A program made the position numbers and the translations under genes. Under the pieces are notes generated by a model. That model did no database searches, was not told where the DNA came from, and worked only from the letters and a program-made list of their open reading frames with translations. A stretch of DNA of 64,000 nt from Stappia sp. BW2 (GTDB taxonomy: Bacteria; Pseudomonadota; Alphaproteobacteria; Rhizobiales; Stappiaceae): NCBI RefSeq assembly GCF_008107695.1, contig NZ_VIRG01000070.1:1823464-1887463 (forward strand), written 5' to 3'. Shown in pieces: positions 62,927-64,000 of the stretch (its first letter is position 1; each line of letters begins with the position of its first letter).

Positions 62927-63226
62927 ATGAAAAATATGCAGAGTAAGTCATTGTCCGTTGAAGAGGCACAAGGAATTGCCACTGAAGCCCTTCTGCAACT
63001 CAGCCGGGATCCGGAACAGATCGGTAGGTTTCTCGCATTTTCCGGAATTGGGCCGGAAATGATTCGAGAAGCCGCGGGTGAACCTGGCTTTCTGGCCGGG
63101 GTGCTGGAGTTCTACATGATGGACGAGGCGCTCCTGCTTGCCTTTTGTGAAAATGCCGGCATACGACCGACAATGATGGCGGCGGCGCGCTACGCAATCG
63201 CCGGTGGAGACGAAGACTATGCCTGA
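62927..63226 (+). CDS. DUF3572 family protein
   Basis: 99 residues, predicted all-helical: LSVEEAQGIATEALLQLSRD, PEQIGRFLAFSGIGPEMIRE, then DEALLLAFCENAGIRPTMM. The family is found beside divK in Hyphomicrobiales and its function is unknown. Cytoplasmic. AAAGG lies upstream at some distance. Its last 8 bp overlap the HAD gene. Confidence 0.88.
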   Translation: MKNMQSKSLSVEEAQGIATEALLQLSRDPEQIGRFLAFSGIGPEMIREAAGEPGFLAGVLEFYMMDEALLLAFCENAGIRPTMMAAARYAIAGGDEDYA

Positions 63227-63902
63227 GCCGACGCAGGTTCTTCCCGAGGTTCTGAGCCAGATCCAGAAGCTGCCAGCTTCAAGCCGTCCCTTGATCATCT
63301 GCGATGTCGATGAAGTCGTTCTGCATCTGATCGCGCATCTGGAAGACTATCTTCATGCGCGCGATCTGGCTTTCCTGAAATACGAATACAGACTGACCGG
63401 CAACATCGGCCACCAGGACAATCGGCAGCCACTGTCATCCGATGAGGTTCGCAGGCTTCTTCTCGAGTTCTTCGATGAGGTCAGCCATCATCAGGATATG
63501 GTGCCCGGTGCGGGCGACGCTCTCAATGCACTGGCAGAGGACTGGGACGTGATCCTGCTGACAAACCTGCCCGGTGGCCACAACAAGCCCGTGCGGGAAA
63601 AACTTCTGTCCGGATTTGACATCTCCTTTCCCTTGCTGACGAATTCTGGTCCCAAGGGCGGTGCCGTCGCGGCCCTGTCACGCGGCCGCCCGGAACCGGT
63701 GGTCTTCATCGACGACAGCCCGACCAACCACGCGTCCGTCCACGCGACGCTGCCGTCCGCTGTCCAGATCCAGTTCATTGCCGATACCAGGTTTCTGAAC
63801 GCCACCGAAATGGCCGGCCATATCGATCTTCTAAGCGGCGATTGGCAGGAGACGGCCGCCTTTATCAGCGCTATTCTGCAAGGCTCAAGCCGCAACCAGT
63901 AA
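63219..63902 (+). CDS. HAD-superfamily hydrolase-like protein
   Basis: 227 residues from the ATG at 63219, with GGAG 9 nt upstream; it overlaps the DUF3572 gene by 8 bp, so they are coupled. IICDVDEVVLHLI carries the DxD nucleophile pair, ILLTNLPGGHNKPVREKLL the motif II Thr and the Lys/Arg zone, and PVVFIDDSPTNHASV motif IV. These suggest an active phosphatase. Substrate unknown. Confidence 0.78.
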   Translation: MPEPTQVLPEVLSQIQKLPASSRPLIICDVDEVVLHLIAHLEDYLHARDLAFLKYEYRLTGNIGHQDNRQPLSSDEVRRLLLEFFDEVSHHQDMVPGAGDALNALAEDWDVILLTNLPGGHNKPVREKLLSGFDISFPLLTNSGPKGGAVAALSRGRPEPVVFIDDSPTNHASVHATLPSAVQIQFIADTRFLNATEMAGHIDLLSGDWQETAAFISAILQGSSRNQ

Positions 63903-63945
63903 AGCGGCTGATTGCCCGTCCGCACCGCAGCCGATTGCCAGCATC

Positions 63946-64000
63946 GTGTCCCAAACCGTTCCGACCTTACGCCCCCTTTGCCGAGACTGCGGCGCCCGCC
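63946..64000 (+). CDS. dinB: DNA polymerase IV, N-terminal fragment
   Basis: Only 18 codons from the GTG at 63946: VSQTVPTLRPLCRDCGAR, running off the right edge. Rhizobial DinB proteins begin with a short leader and CRDC zinc-like motif before the polymerase domain, and dinB commonly lies beside DUF3572/divK. The call rests on that motif and context; the start codon could lie further upstream. Confidence 0.5.
   Translation, partial: MSQTVPTLRPLCRDCGAR

Overview
This 64 kb window is chromosomal sequence from an alphaproteobacterium, most likely order Hyphomicrobiales (Rhizobiales) and plausibly a marine Stappiaceae relative such as Labrenzia, Roseibium or Stappia. That placement is inference. 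It rests on GC-rich codon use, a fused anthranilate synthase trpE(G) behind a Trp-Trp-Trp leader peptide, a cydDC-cydABX operon, and the rhizobial block pyrB-pyrC'-plsY-dprA-topA-rnr-rpmG-divK-DUF3572-dinB. I saw no rRNA, tRNA, insertion sequence, prophage or CRISPR array.

Layout. 1-164 is the 3' end of a peroxiredoxin. 251-7008 (minus) holds the cytochrome bd operon cydD-cydC-cydA-cydB-cydX, with an FNR-like palindrome upstream of cydA. 7265-9964 holds mmsA and a divergent LysR regulator. 9992-12813 (minus) is a thiamine operon thiO-thiS-thiG-thiE under a TPP riboswitch, with a 23-codon ORF touching thiO. 12862-18354 is mixed metabolism: a P-loop kinase-like protein, a pirin, a membrane-anchored unknown, a class II aldolase, a ROK sugar kinase lacking its zinc site, and a DMT exporter sharing a palindromic control region with a divergent MarR regulator. 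19333-25269 carries an exported FKBP-rhodanese fusion, sthA, a solute-binding protein and attenuated trpE(G).

25270-32329 is the least ordinary part. It has a small exported acidic repeat protein, about 800 bp without a convincing gene, an exported caspase-like protein with altered catalytic positions, and a convergent ammonium transporter fused to PAS, GGDEF and EAL domains. 32551-39533 contains ilvD, an old yellow enzyme with a TetR regulator and matching operators, an orphan branched-chain amino-acid binding protein and an SH3 membrane protein. 39763-47757 contains envelope proteins (a glycine-rich exported protein, a lytic transglycosylase, a sulfatase, a cupin, a Pro/Gly-repeat autotransporter-like protein) and an acetolactate decarboxylase with an added ribbon-helix-helix-like N-terminus.

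47811-64000 is core genome: ruvX, an AEC transporter, pyrB with a zinc-less dihydroorotase homologue, plsY-dprA, and a tightly overlapped run topA-rnr-DUF983-NUDIX, then rpmG, divK, DUF3572, a HAD protein and the first codons of dinB. pleD, which often accompanies divK in relatives, is not in its usual place; a 549 bp non-coding stretch with a strong hairpin lies there. The strongest leads for new biology are the domain fusions, the two enzymes with erased metal sites, the pseudo-caspase and several large palindromes.
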